From assembly GCF_029626155.1 (NCBI RefSeq), contig NZ_JARUBL010000001.1, forward strand, positions 8,066,816 to 8,130,815: 64,000 bases of DNA, in the 5' to 3' direction. This document shows positions 26,931 through 35,299 of the stretch, one piece after another. Source of the DNA: Solwaraspora sp. WMMD1047. Its GTDB lineage: Bacteria; Actinomycetota; Actinomycetes; Mycobacteriales; Micromonosporaceae. The notes under the pieces are model-generated. The model saw only the letters and a list, made by a program, of their open reading frames with translations, had not been told where the DNA came from and did not search any database. The first letter of the stretch is position 1. Every line of letters begins with the position of its first letter. The translations under genes were made by a program, and so were the position numbers.

Positions 26931-26968
26931 CCGGTAGCCCGCCACCCATCCGGGTGGCGGGCTACCGG
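26931..26968 (+). terminator. Long perfect hairpin before the 27000 gene
   Basis: A 17-bp perfect stem (CCGGTAGCCCGCCACCC with GGGTGGCGGGCTACCGG) with a four-base loop. It starts 30 bases past the stop at 26900 and ends 32 bases before the next ATG. Confidence 0.65.
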
Positions 26969-26999
26969 CACATCCCCGGAAACACGATCGGAAGGAATC

Positions 27000-27608
27000 A
27001 TGACGACCACCATCGAACGATGGGTGCAGGACTGGTATGGGCTCACCCTGCACACCGACCGATACGACTTCGACATCTACGTCTCCACCACCGCGATGCT
27101 GGCCGCCGCCCACGCGGCCGGGTTCACCACCGCCCTGGACCTCACCAGCATCGCCCTCGCCGCGCAGCTCACCAGCAACGGGCAAGGAATGATCGACACG
27201 TCGGTGCGGTTGCTGGCCGCCGCCCGCGACCTCGCCTGGCAGGCCATCACCGCGTTCGCCGCCGACGCGCACAAGGTCGGCTTCGCCAGCCTGCCCACCG
27301 GGGTCAACACCAACTGGACGCCGGTCTGTGTCCGTGACCGCGACATCGGCCCGAAGGTGTATCCGGCCTTGGCCGACACGAAGCGGCCGGACGTGCCGCC
27401 GCGGTTCACCCGCAAGACCGCCGAACGCATCAGTGACGACCTCTCCGGCCAGCGCGGGCAACGCATCACGCTCACCTTCACCGGCGCCGTGCTCACCGTG
27501 TCGCGCGGCGAGCACTCGACGGTCCGGCCGACCCGGCACGAACCCGACGACGACGGCCTCTACGCCATCGGCGCCGGAAGCCTCGTGTGGGAACGGGTCC
27601 AGCCATGA
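27000..27608 (+). CDS. Hypothetical accessory protein
   Basis: A 202-residue protein from the ATG at 27000, with GGAAGGAATC seven bases upstream. It starts TTTIERWVQDWYGLTLHTDR, followed by a helical, alanine-rich part and a C-terminal beta part (QRITLTFTGAVLTVSRGEHS). It overlaps the next gene by four bases. No recognised family, no membrane segment. Confidence 0.65.
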   Translation: MTTTIERWVQDWYGLTLHTDRYDFDIYVSTTAMLAAAHAAGFTTALDLTSIALAAQLTSNGQGMIDTSVRLLAAARDLAWQAITAFAADAHKVGFASLPTGVNTNWTPVCVRDRDIGPKVYPALADTKRPDVPPRFTRKTAERISDDLSGQRGQRITLTFTGAVLTVSRGEHSTVRPTRHEPDDDGLYAIGAGSLVWERVQP

Positions 27609-28177
27609 CTCAATCCGGCGTTGCACCGATCCTGGTCAGGCTGCGTCACCGGCCGCTGATCGCCGGGCTGGTCGTGCCATGGATCACCGCCCGAACCCTG
27701 GACGGCCGCCCCCGCTTCGGCACGGTCGACGCCGACCGCGCCGCGAAGGCCCTGCACCGCCGCTGGTGCCAAATCTGCGGACAGCAACTGGAGGACCGAT
27801 TCGTGTTCGCCATGCGCGACCGCGACCTCGACCGCAGCATCGCCCCCGAGGCCGCGATGCACCCCGAGTGCTCCCGCTACTCGATCACCGCCTGCCCGAT
27901 GCTCGCCGGTCGGATGGACCACTACCGCACGAGCGGTCAGGCCGAGTTGTTCGCCGGCATCGGCACCATCCTCGGCGACCCCGCCGGCCAGCGTGGCGGT
28001 CAGGCCGCCGAGCCGTGGAACGCCGTCTGGGCACGCGACTACACGGTCATCACCGACCCCACCACCCACCTTCCGGCGGCCCTGCTGCTGCCCGACCAGA
28101 TCCTCCGTGTGCGCCCGATCGCCGTACACGGAACGCCGGCGCCGCCGGCAACCCGGCACAACCCGACCATTCGCTGA
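27605..28177 (+). CDS. Zinc-binding hypothetical protein
   Basis: A 190-residue protein from the ATG at 27605 overlapping the previous stop. It contains RRWCQICGQQLEDRFVFAMR and later EAAMHPECSRYS, giving CxxC plus HxxC, a likely zinc site. The protein at 28758 has the same order (RLCGLCGQRQEFLVAFVG and HVDCARAALDLCPYL), so the two are related. The ligands and the F-V-F-A strand suggest a shared small fold. Function unknown. Confidence 0.65.
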   Translation: MTQSGVAPILVRLRHRPLIAGLVVPWITARTLDGRPRFGTVDADRAAKALHRRWCQICGQQLEDRFVFAMRDRDLDRSIAPEAAMHPECSRYSITACPMLAGRMDHYRTSGQAELFAGIGTILGDPAGQRGGQAAEPWNAVWARDYTVITDPTTHLPAALLLPDQILRVRPIAVHGTPAPPATRHNPTIR

Positions 28178-28189
28178 AGGAGTTCCGGC

Positions 28190-28414
28190 ATGACCACACG
28201 TCCCACCCGCCTGTGTTGGCACCTGGAGGACGTACTACCGCTGGCAGAGCACGCTCTCGACGCACCTGAGCGCAGGATCACCCGCGCGCAGGCCCTCGCC
28301 GGCTCGGCCCCCCAACCGGCCCTGATCTGGGAATCCGAACCCGACAACGACTGGCTCGGCTCCAACGGCGTACCCCTGTGCACTCCACCAGCCCCCGGCG
28401 AGGTGACCCGGTGA
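28190..28414 (+). CDS. Small hypothetical protein
   Basis: A 74-residue protein with GAAGGAG about six bases before the ATG at 28190. It is acidic and Trp-containing (RLCWHLEDVLPLAEHALD, ALIWESEPDNDWLG). It overlaps the next gene by four bases, which supports translation. No family is recognised. Confidence 0.6.
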   Translation: MTTRPTRLCWHLEDVLPLAEHALDAPERRITRAQALAGSAPQPALIWESEPDNDWLGSNGVPLCTPPAPGEVTR

Positions 28415-28761
28415 TCATCACCCTCGGGCTCACCGAGTCCGATCGCGACGCCGACTACGTCAGCTTCTCCGACGGTTACCGGCACGGGGCGCCGCAGCAG
28501 CTCGTCACCATCACGTTGGAAGGCGACGGGTCGCAGTACGACGCCGAGCAGTGGGCGGAGGCGGCGTTCGTCGCATCGAACCACCTCGGCGAGGCGCCTG
28601 CCGGGCCGACCAGGGCCATCCAGCTCGCCCTCGCCGAGCAGGTGACCGGACCGCTGCGGAGCCTGTCCGTCGGGGACACGGTCACCGTGCGTGGCCAAAT
28701 GTGGGCGTGCGAGAACAGCGGGTGGCGGCGCGTCGACCTACAGCCGGGAGATCCCCGGTGA
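28411..28761 (+). CDS. Small hypothetical protein
   Basis: A 116-residue protein from the GTG overlapping the previous stop. It has strands such as MIITLGLTESDRDADYVSFS and QQLVTITLEGDG, then a C-terminal LRSLSVGDTVTVRGQMWACE that looks like a small beta-barrel fragment. It is translationally coupled on both sides. Unknown function. Confidence 0.6.
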   Translation: MIITLGLTESDRDADYVSFSDGYRHGAPQQLVTITLEGDGSQYDAEQWAEAAFVASNHLGEAPAGPTRAIQLALAEQVTGPLRSLSVGDTVTVRGQMWACENSGWRRVDLQPGDPR

Positions 28762-29303
28762 CCGGCCCGCAGCGCCCGACGATCCCGGCGCGGCTCGCGG
28801 CCCGGCCCGTCGACCCGCGCCGAGGTCTGCCCATCCCGTACGTCAACGAGCACGACGACGGCAGCGTCAACTTCGCGATGGTCAACGGTGCCCGGGTTCT
28901 GGAGTGCGTCCGCGACCGGCTGTGCGGGCTGTGCGGTCAACGCCAGGAGTTCCTCGTCGCCTTCGTCGGCGGGCCGGGCGGGTTCCACCACCGGATGTAT
29001 ACCGATCCGCCGGGACACGTCGACTGCGCTCGCGCAGCTCTGGATCTGTGCCCGTACCTGAGGCTGGAGCGGCATCAACGGCGCGGGCTGACCGAGATGA
29101 CCGCCGCGCCCGGGTTCGCCGACATGGAGAAGGCCCAGCCAGTCATCCTCGCCGTCACCTGGGCGTACGACGTCGCGCTCATCGGCGAACCACTGGCCCT
29201 GATGTTCCTCCCGGCCGCGTGGATGTCGGCCACCCGATTCGACTACGCCGACGGGCGCCTGGTCGAGACCGGACCCGAGCCGCTCCGCCACCCGCCGACG
29301 TAG
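28758..29303 (+). CDS. Zinc-binding hypothetical protein, relative of the 27605 product
   Basis: A 181-residue protein from the GTG at 28758. It contains RLCGLCGQRQEFLVAFVGGP and a second cluster GHVDCARAALDLCPYLRLER, so CxxC and HxxC ligands are present as in the 27605 product. The C-terminal half is hydrophobic with AWMSATRFDYADGRLVETG. It ends the coupled run of five genes starting at 27000. A DNA or RNA role is possible but undetermined. Confidence 0.65.
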   Translation: MTGPQRPTIPARLAARPVDPRRGLPIPYVNEHDDGSVNFAMVNGARVLECVRDRLCGLCGQRQEFLVAFVGGPGGFHHRMYTDPPGHVDCARAALDLCPYLRLERHQRRGLTEMTAAPGFADMEKAQPVILAVTWAYDVALIGEPLALMFLPAAWMSATRFDYADGRLVETGPEPLRHPPT

Positions 29304-29369
29304 CGCGGCCCCACCGCACATCCGAACGCCATGCACGCCGCCCACCGGAGCGGCACAAACACAGAAAGC

Positions 29370-29445
29370 GGCCCGCCAACCGGCGGGCCTTCGTCATTGT
29401 TGGACCCGGGACGCCAGTCGCCTACGAAACGTCGGCGTCCCGGGT
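29370..29445 (+). terminator. Two consecutive hairpins before the diguanylate cyclase gene
   Basis: First hairpin: GGCCCGCC-AACC-GGCGGGCC at 29370-29389, followed by TTCGTC. Second: ACCCGGGACGCC paired with GGCGTCCCGGGT at 29404-29445 with an 18-base loop. The second ends 24 bases before the start codon at 29470, so it may act on translation as well as transcription. Confidence 0.6.
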
Positions 29446-29469
29446 TCTCTCCGCAAAGAGAGGACTCCA

Positions 29470-30216
29470 GTGTCCATCCTCGCTGCCCTCGCCGCCAGCG
29501 CGGCGCTCGCCTTCATCGCGGGCCGGCTCAGCACCCGACCCAGAATCCGTCACCTACGCACCGAGAACACCGGCCTGCGCGAACAGATCGACACGCTCGA
29601 CGGCCTGCTCCGCATCGCCAACCACATCGCCGGTCACGACCGGCTCACCGGCCTGCCGAACCGGTCGTCGGCCGCGAAGGTGTTCCTGGTCCGCGAGACG
29701 CTCGGCCGTCCCACCGTCGTCGCACTGATCGACCTCGACCGGTTCAAGCGCATCAATGACACCTACGGCCACCACGTCGGCGACGACCTGCTGCGCACGA
29801 TCGCCGAACGCCTCGCCTACGCCGCGAAGGCGGCCGGCGCGACCGCGGCCCGTCTCGCCGGTGACGAGTTCCTCCTGCTGCTACCCGCCGACCCGGGCGA
29901 CGACCACAGCATCCCGGTCGCGGCGATCCTCGACCAGCTCGCCGAGCCGGTCACCGTGTCCACCGACGACGGCGAGGTCACGGTGCACCCGCAGGCCAGC
30001 GCCGGCATCGCCGTCTACGACGGCACCTTCGGCACGTTCGACACGATGCTGCACCACGCCGACATCGCCCTGTACCACGCCAAACAACAACGAGGCACGC
30101 ACCGCACCTACAGCTCCGAGATGCGCATGCCCCGCAACACCCGACGACACGGCCCACGCCGACGCGACGAGCACCCTGGCAGCGGCGGGCAGCTCGGCGG
30201 CGAGGTGACCGCATGA
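29470..30216 (+). CDS. GGDEF (AGDEF) diguanylate cyclase, membrane anchored
   Basis: A 248-residue protein from the GTG at 29470. One membrane segment (about residues 2-20) and a short coiled linker lead to a GGDEF domain: DRLTGLPNR at 57-65, ALIDLDRFKRINDTYGHHVG near 85-104, and the active-site motif AGDEF at 130-134 in place of GGDEF. AGDEF is tolerated in some active cyclases. No RxxD inhibitory site is visible at the usual distance. The product would make cyclic di-GMP from GTP. The tail is basic and disordered. It overlaps the next gene by four bases. Confidence 0.85.
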   Translation: MSILAALAASAALAFIAGRLSTRPRIRHLRTENTGLREQIDTLDGLLRIANHIAGHDRLTGLPNRSSAAKVFLVRETLGRPTVVALIDLDRFKRINDTYGHHVGDDLLRTIAERLAYAAKAAGATAARLAGDEFLLLLPADPGDDHSIPVAAILDQLAEPVTVSTDDGEVTVHPQASAGIAVYDGTFGTFDTMLHHADIALYHAKQQRGTHRTYSSEMRMPRNTRRHGPRRRDEHPGSGGQLGGEVTA

Positions 30217-31535
30217 TCGAGCGCGACATGGCGTGCGCGGTCTGCGGGTACGCACTCAACGCCATCGACCACGACGGCCGGGTCACCTTCGAGCACCCCG
30301 TCACGCCGCGCAAGGACGGCCACGACCCGCAACCGATACCGGCGTACCAGCACGATGACCTCTACCGCCGGTGCCACATGTGCAGCACCGACGAACCCCT
30401 CTGGGTGTATCGCACGCCAGAGATCGACGCCGTGTCCGTCGGCGGCACGTTTCCGGTCACCCAGACATACAGCACGCGGTGGAATGCCTGCGCTCGCTGC
30501 GCCCAGCTCATCGAACAGGACGACGACGTCACGCTCACCCGGCGCAGCAGCGCCGCGATGGGCTGGCGCCCGACCGACCTCGAAGCGCAGATCCTCGCCG
30601 GCATCCACCGGACCATCGTCCGCACCCGGGAGCCCGGCAGAGTCCTACTCACCGTCGGTGAGTGGGAACCGGCGAACCTGAAGGCAGCGACCCTGCCGAA
30701 AGTCCGGGATCGCCTCGCCGGGCTGTTCCGCGGACCGGTAGAGCTGCCCACGCCCCTGGACAACAGGGAAACGCGCGGGCTCCTGGCTGGCGGGCTCGAC
30801 CAAGCCCGCCTCTACTGGATCGACGCGGAGTTCACGTCGCTGGTCGCCGAGGTACTGGCCGACCTGCCGAACACCGCCGTCACCGATCGGATCGTACCTG
30901 CGGGGAGCGGCTTGCTCACGTGGTCGAACCCGATCGACCGACGCCACCGCATTGCCGCCGTTTCCTGGGCTCCGCAACCGACCGGGTGGCACGTGGTCTG
31001 CTACCGCAGTCTGGGTCTCGACCTGCCATCTACCGCCATGGAGACGGTCCGTCGCGAGGTCGGCTGGCTCGTCCCCGTCCACGCCACCCACCTCTCACGC
31101 GAGGCCGTGGTCAATGGCGACGATCCACTCGCGGGGCTCATCGCCACATGGCTGACCATCGCCCAACAGCTCACACAGGGCGAGGCAACCCGAGTTGATT
31201 CCTCCATCCGCAAGGCGTACGCACGCGCCCACAGGGAGCTGCCCGAGGTCCGGCTCGTCGGCATCAAACCGGCAAGCTCCCCACCCCGACGCACCGGGCC
31301 GGCAACGACGCACACCCCGGGAGGCAGAGCCAAACCCGATCACCGCTACTGGGTCGGCGCCCACACGCGCAACCAGGCATACGGCCCCGGCCGCAGCCTC
31401 CGCAAAGAAATCGCCATCGACCCATTCCTGAAAGGGCCGCAGGACGCACCGATAAAAGCCAGCACTACGGTACGCATCCTCGGCACCACACGCGCACAGC
31501 GCAGTGAGGACGAAAGCCCACCCGCCGACAAATAG
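30213..31535 (+). CDS. Cysteine-rich hypothetical protein at the operon end
   Basis: A 440-residue protein from the ATG at 30213. The N-terminal 100 residues carry CAVC, CHMC and CARC pairs, suggesting two zinc sites. The middle is alpha/beta. The C-terminus reads RYWVGAHTRNQAYGPG, then IAIDPFLKGPQDAPIK, a pattern I have seen in actinophage and plasmid hypothetical proteins. No catalytic motif is recognised. It is the last gene before a strong terminator and is coupled to the AGDEF cyclase. Confidence 0.7.
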   Translation: MIERDMACAVCGYALNAIDHDGRVTFEHPVTPRKDGHDPQPIPAYQHDDLYRRCHMCSTDEPLWVYRTPEIDAVSVGGTFPVTQTYSTRWNACARCAQLIEQDDDVTLTRRSSAAMGWRPTDLEAQILAGIHRTIVRTREPGRVLLTVGEWEPANLKAATLPKVRDRLAGLFRGPVELPTPLDNRETRGLLAGGLDQARLYWIDAEFTSLVAEVLADLPNTAVTDRIVPAGSGLLTWSNPIDRRHRIAAVSWAPQPTGWHVVCYRSLGLDLPSTAMETVRREVGWLVPVHATHLSREAVVNGDDPLAGLIATWLTIAQQLTQGEATRVDSSIRKAYARAHRELPEVRLVGIKPASSPPRRTGPATTHTPGGRAKPDHRYWVGAHTRNQAYGPGRSLRKEIAIDPFLKGPQDAPIKASTTVRILGTTRAQRSEDESPPADK

Positions 31536-31541
31536 TTGCAT

Positions 31542-31585
31542 AGCCCCCCGGGAGTATAGGCGACACTGCCTCTACTCCCGGGGCT
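31542..31585 (+). terminator. Hairpin ending the accessory operon
   Basis: AGCCCCCCGGGAGTA pairs with TACTCCCGGGGCT with one bulge across a 16-base loop, starting seven bases after the stop at 31535. It closes the 20.0-31.5 kb operon and probably marks the end of the conjugative-element core. Confidence 0.65.
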
Positions 31586-31670
31586 GTCCTGGCAAGCGGT
31601 CTCCACCTGGTGCTCGCGCCATCTTTCAGTGCACCTCTCGCCTCGCCGTCGCCGTACGATGTCGTCGATG

Positions 31671-31898
31671 CCGGGTCTGCAAGAACAACGGCTGAACTGG
31701 GTCGAAGCCGAGTTCGCCGCCGTGCGGTACTTCGCCCTCAACGGCAGCGACCACCGCAGCCGCGCCGAGCGGGACGCCGCGATCAGCGCCTACGTCCGAC
31801 GGTGCAACCAACGCGCGAAGCCGAAACCTCATTCGGCGCCGGCTCCAAGATCTACTACCCGGATCACCCCCGTTCAAGGCTGCATGACGAGGCACTAG
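31671..31898 (+). pseudogene. IS630-type transposase C-terminal remnant
   Basis: The frame reads LNWVEAEFAAVRYFALNGSD, then AAISAYVRRCNQRAKPK, which matches the C-terminal part of one IS630 transposase group (LNWIEAEFAALRYFALNGTDHR and YIRWRNARAKPK). After about 31815 the homology shifts frame to TSFGAGSKIYYPDHP, so a frameshift is present. The N-terminal catalytic part is missing. It lies just beyond the operon terminator. Confidence 0.65.
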
Positions 31899-32118
31899 AT
31901 CCTCGATGACCAGCGGGGCAAGACCCGAATACATCGTCTGTGCAAGTTTCTTCGCGTCCGTCACGCCGGGGTCAACGAGTCGTACGACCCTCCGTCACCA
32001 CCAAATGCGCGACAGGGTCGTTCGTGTGACAGACCCCCGAACTCCACCGCCCTCGACGCCATCAACAGGACACACTAAATGAGCCAAGTCGGGGCCGCGA
32101 TACTAGCTTTGAATGAAG

Positions 32119-34614
32119 TTAGCGCCGACGCTGCCAGTCGCTAACGGTCTTTAGGAGATGCGCACTCCCAGCGCCCTTAACCACCCGAGCCAGCTGCTCA
32201 ACGAATACGTCCCCTTGTCTTTCTGATGCAATCTCCAGAGCAGCTCTAAGGACAGCCAGCCACGATGCATCGTGGGCTCGTCCCGCAAATTCGAGCGCGA
32301 AATCAGGCGGTTGCTTGCGAGCCAGGTAGGAGGCCGCCAGATGCTCGCGGAAAGCCGTATGCCTGAACGCATATGACGACTCTTTACGCCAACCAGTTTC
32401 TTGAAATATGCCAGACCTTTCTGTGATTTGCATCATAACATAAGATGAACGGCCGTAATGATCTGATCCGTTGTCCACCTCGTGGAGCGTCTTCCTTGCA
32501 ATCTGCCGGAGGTCCGAGAAGCCGATCGACACTCTGTTTTCTTCGTTGCTCTGCATAGAAAACGCGACACGCTCCAAAATATGACGAACGACATGTGCCT
32601 CTTCGCCGAGTAAGCCGCGCTCGCGTTCACGCTCAATACCGAATCTCTGGATAAATGCTTCTGTAACGGCTGTGCGGGTAGGCGGAATCTTCCCCAGATC
32701 ACTATATACCGACAGCGCCATCTGTACGCCAAGTGGTCGTGCAAAGAAATCCGCAGGGACGCTGGCCCTGATAGCTTCGACAATTTCTTGCGTGTTAGCA
32801 CGAATTTTCTCGCGATTGGCGGGAAGGAGATTTCTTGTGTACTGAGCACAGAGATCTCGGGTCCAGGGCGAGATCATCGCATGCCGAAAGCCAGGGAAGT
32901 CTTCGCCCACTTCGGCATAGGGTCTCGTCGTGATCAACAGTGGGACCGAGGGATATCGTAGTGTAAACTTTTTAATGGATGACAACGTAGCCGAACGCAG
33001 TCTTCGATCGAGCAACTCGTCTAGACCATCTAGTACCACGAAAATTCTGGACTGCCGCAGTGCAATCATTAGGGCGTCAAGGGTGACATCGACACCGTAT
33101 CTTAAACGCATAGTCTGCAGGAGTAGTGCGGTTACGTCGCAATCTGAACTTTCGGCAATGTCGCGAAATAGCGCAACCATCGGAATTGGCCCATCGGCGT
33201 CGTGTACTCGCCGCTCGGCCGACACTTGGCTCAGGCGGTCAATCATGGTGGTCTTGCCCGAGCCGCCTTCGCCGACGAGAAGGAGTCGATGGGTGGAAGG
33301 AAACATGTCGCCGATGAACGACGACTGGCCCGAATGGAAATCCTCTATTGGGCTATCCACGTAGGAAATTTCAATTTCTTGTTCCTCGACTGCCACATTG
33401 AAAGGTGCAGCCAAACTTAGATTTGATCTAAACCTCGATAAATACGAGGAGCCAATCTGGTCAAGCGCCCAGTCGATCATCCGCTCTGTGGCTGCCCGCC
33501 GGACGGAATCGCTCTCATTACTAGCTAGGGAGCGCGCTCGTTGCCACACGAGATCGTGCATACGATATGTGCGCCGGGTCTCAATCTGAATCAGTTGCCT
33601 ACTCAGCAGCTCATCAATGACCTCTTGGGCAACTTCGGCGTCAGAACTGACGAGTGCGTGCGCTAGCGTTTGCGTCACCTGCGCCGAGGGCGCTAAGCCG
33701 AGGAGCCGGTAACCGCGGGCAACGTCCGGATCGAGATTTCTGTAAGCGAGATCGAAAACCTTCTCGACCGCGAGTTCGCCGGCTACCAGACGATCGAGTC
33801 TACCTGCCCCGTCCGCCGATGTGAGCCTGTACCTAAGGTCTGACCAGGACAAGTGGGTACGTGTCCGCCGCAAGCCGCCAATAATGCGCAACGCCAGAGG
33901 CAAATTGCCGGCTAGCCGGGCAATTTCTCGCATCTCAGCAAGGTCTGTGGGTGTCGACTCTCCACCGCCTACTCGCCGAAGCATTTGTAGCGACTCACCA
34001 TCGGTCAGAGTCTGCAATGCTATTGAATAGACGCCCGGCAGCTCAGCGATTGGCGCCCAGCTAGTGACTAAGACTGCGGCGCGGCCCTTTCCTGGCAGGA
34101 GTAGAGAGACGTCAGCGGACGTTGTCGCATTGTCGATAAGGATTACCGATCTGCGACTTGCGATAGCCGAGCGAAAGATTGCGGCGCGAACGGACGTGCT
34201 AGCCGGCACATTCTCCCTGGGCACGCCTAAGGATACGAGTGCGCCGCCGAGCAAGTCGTGACTAGTTACCGGACTCCCGTCTGATTCGCGGAGATTGAAA
34301 TACAACTGACAGTCCGGATAATGCGTTTCGGCTAGCTCGTTCGAGAGGCGAATCGCGAGGGCAGACTTACCAACGCCTGGGATGCCGTAAATATTCAGAA
34401 TCTCCTGCTCATTGTCTAGCAAGAGTCGCTTGAGGAGCGCATCATATAGATTAGCTCTTCCGATGAAGTCTGCGGCGGAGTACGGCAATTGATGTACCGC
34501 GCGGAGGCTGTGTTCGCTTGCAAGGTAGAGGGGCCCGAAGTTGTCGCCTGCGATGTTGACCTGCCTTGCTTGCCCGCCTGCAGTTGCAATCATTGCGGGT
34601 TCGCTGGTGGCCAT
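32119..34614 (-). CDS. NLR-like protein with tandem NB-ARC and NACHT STAND modules
   Basis: An 831-residue protein. Residues 15-31 carry QARQVNIAGDNFGPLYL, matching the C-terminus of the neighbouring small protein. An NB-ARC-type module follows: FIGR (50-53), Walker A GIPGVGKS (77-84), Walker B VILIDNA (157-163), AGNLPLA (235-241) and RMHDLV (351-356). A second, NACHT-type module has Walker A GEGGSGKTT (448-456), Walker B VVLDGLDEL (526-534) and LLITTRP (559-565). The C-terminus is helical without clear repeats. STAND proteins oligomerise on a trigger and recruit an effector; two full modules in one chain are unusual. GC content is clearly low here. The ATG at 34614 lies 14 bases after the small gene's stop. 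Confidence 0.85.
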   Translation of the reverse strand: MATSEPAMIATAGGQARQVNIAGDNFGPLYLASEHSLRAVHQLPYSAADFIGRANLYDALLKRLLLDNEQEILNIYGIPGVGKSALAIRLSNELAETHYPDCQLYFNLRESDGSPVTSHDLLGGALVSLGVPRENVPASTSVRAAIFRSAIASRRSVILIDNATTSADVSLLLPGKGRAAVLVTSWAPIAELPGVYSIALQTLTDGESLQMLRRVGGGESTPTDLAEMREIARLAGNLPLALRIIGGLRRTRTHLSWSDLRYRLTSADGAGRLDRLVAGELAVEKVFDLAYRNLDPDVARGYRLLGLAPSAQVTQTLAHALVSSDAEVAQEVIDELLSRQLIQIETRRTYRMHDLVWQRARSLASNESDSVRRAATERMIDWALDQIGSSYLSRFRSNLSLAAPFNVAVEEQEIEISYVDSPIEDFHSGQSSFIGDMFPSTHRLLLVGEGGSGKTTMIDRLSQVSAERRVHDADGPIPMVALFRDIAESSDCDVTALLLQTMRLRYGVDVTLDALMIALRQSRIFVVLDGLDELLDRRLRSATLSSIKKFTLRYPSVPLLITTRPYAEVGEDFPGFRHAMISPWTRDLCAQYTRNLLPANREKIRANTQEIVEAIRASVPADFFARPLGVQMALSVYSDLGKIPPTRTAVTEAFIQRFGIERERERGLLGEEAHVVRHILERVAFSMQSNEENRVSIGFSDLRQIARKTLHEVDNGSDHYGRSSYVMMQITERSGIFQETGWRKESSYAFRHTAFREHLAASYLARKQPPDFALEFAGRAHDASWLAVLRAALEIASERQGDVFVEQLARVVKGAGSAHLLKTVSDWQRRR

Positions 34615-34628
34615 GTCCTATCCAGTCG

Positions 34629-35009
34629 TTAGAGAGAAATCGAGCCCGTGTTATTCCCGCCAATGTTTACTTGCTTCGCGGAATCTCGCGCAACTGCCAT
34701 TATAGTCGCCAACGCAGGACTTTCTTTCACTTCATCAAGGATCGCCTCCACGCTGGCCTTGAGCGCGGGTTCCCGTTGGAATGAAGCAGCCAACTCGCCG
34801 ACCAGGAGCGATTCCATTTCTTCATCGTGTGCGCCGTTCTGCAGTCGCTCTAAGGCGTCAGCAGCAATCGGAGAGACGGGGCCTCGCACTAGAGCGCCTA
34901 GCCGTTGCACTGCCTGCCATGCCTGCGAGCCTGCTTGGGTTGCGAAGCCTTCGGCTGCTTTCGCACCAAGTAGGGCAACAACTGCCACTCCGATGGAAAT
35001 CGGATCCAC
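34629..35009 (-). CDS. Small effector-like protein with C-terminal amyloid-type motif
   Basis: A 126-residue protein starting MDPISIGVAVVALLGAKAAE. Residues 1-105 are all helical, with a hydrophobic first helix and QAWQAVQRLGALVRGPVSP, the type of helical domain (Bell or HeLo-like) that heads bacterial cell-death effectors. The last 15 residues are KQVNIGGNNTGSISL, which aligns with KQVNI/RQVNI at the start of the NLR-like protein encoded next. A shared short motif at the effector C-terminus and the NLR N-terminus is the hallmark of amyloid-signalling pairs. The likely effect is membrane damage after templated assembly. AAGGG precedes the ATG at 35009. Confidence 0.75.
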   Translation of the reverse strand: MDPISIGVAVVALLGAKAAEGFATQAGSQAWQAVQRLGALVRGPVSPIAADALERLQNGAHDEEMESLLVGELAASFQREPALKASVEAILDEVKESPALATIMAVARDSAKQVNIGGNNTGSISL

Positions 35010-35299
35010 CCTTCATTCTCCCTGTGTAGAACGCGCTTGGCCGGCGGTTGTGCTTGGTCCTGCATTCTAGCTCTCGTCGTCAATCTGGCCGAGTCGGCAA
35101 TCTGACGCTTGATGAGCCGTAAGGGTTCAGTGAGCCCGTGGGTGGTGTGTTCGGTGTCCTGATCGTCTTGGGCAGGGCCTGGGTGGTAGTGCATCGATGA
35201 CGGTTGTGGTGTCTGCTTCGTGGTGTGTCTGTCACGGTCCTGGATGCCGCTGCCGCTGACGTGGTGTCGTGGCAGGTGCGCTGGGGCTGAGGCTCGGGT

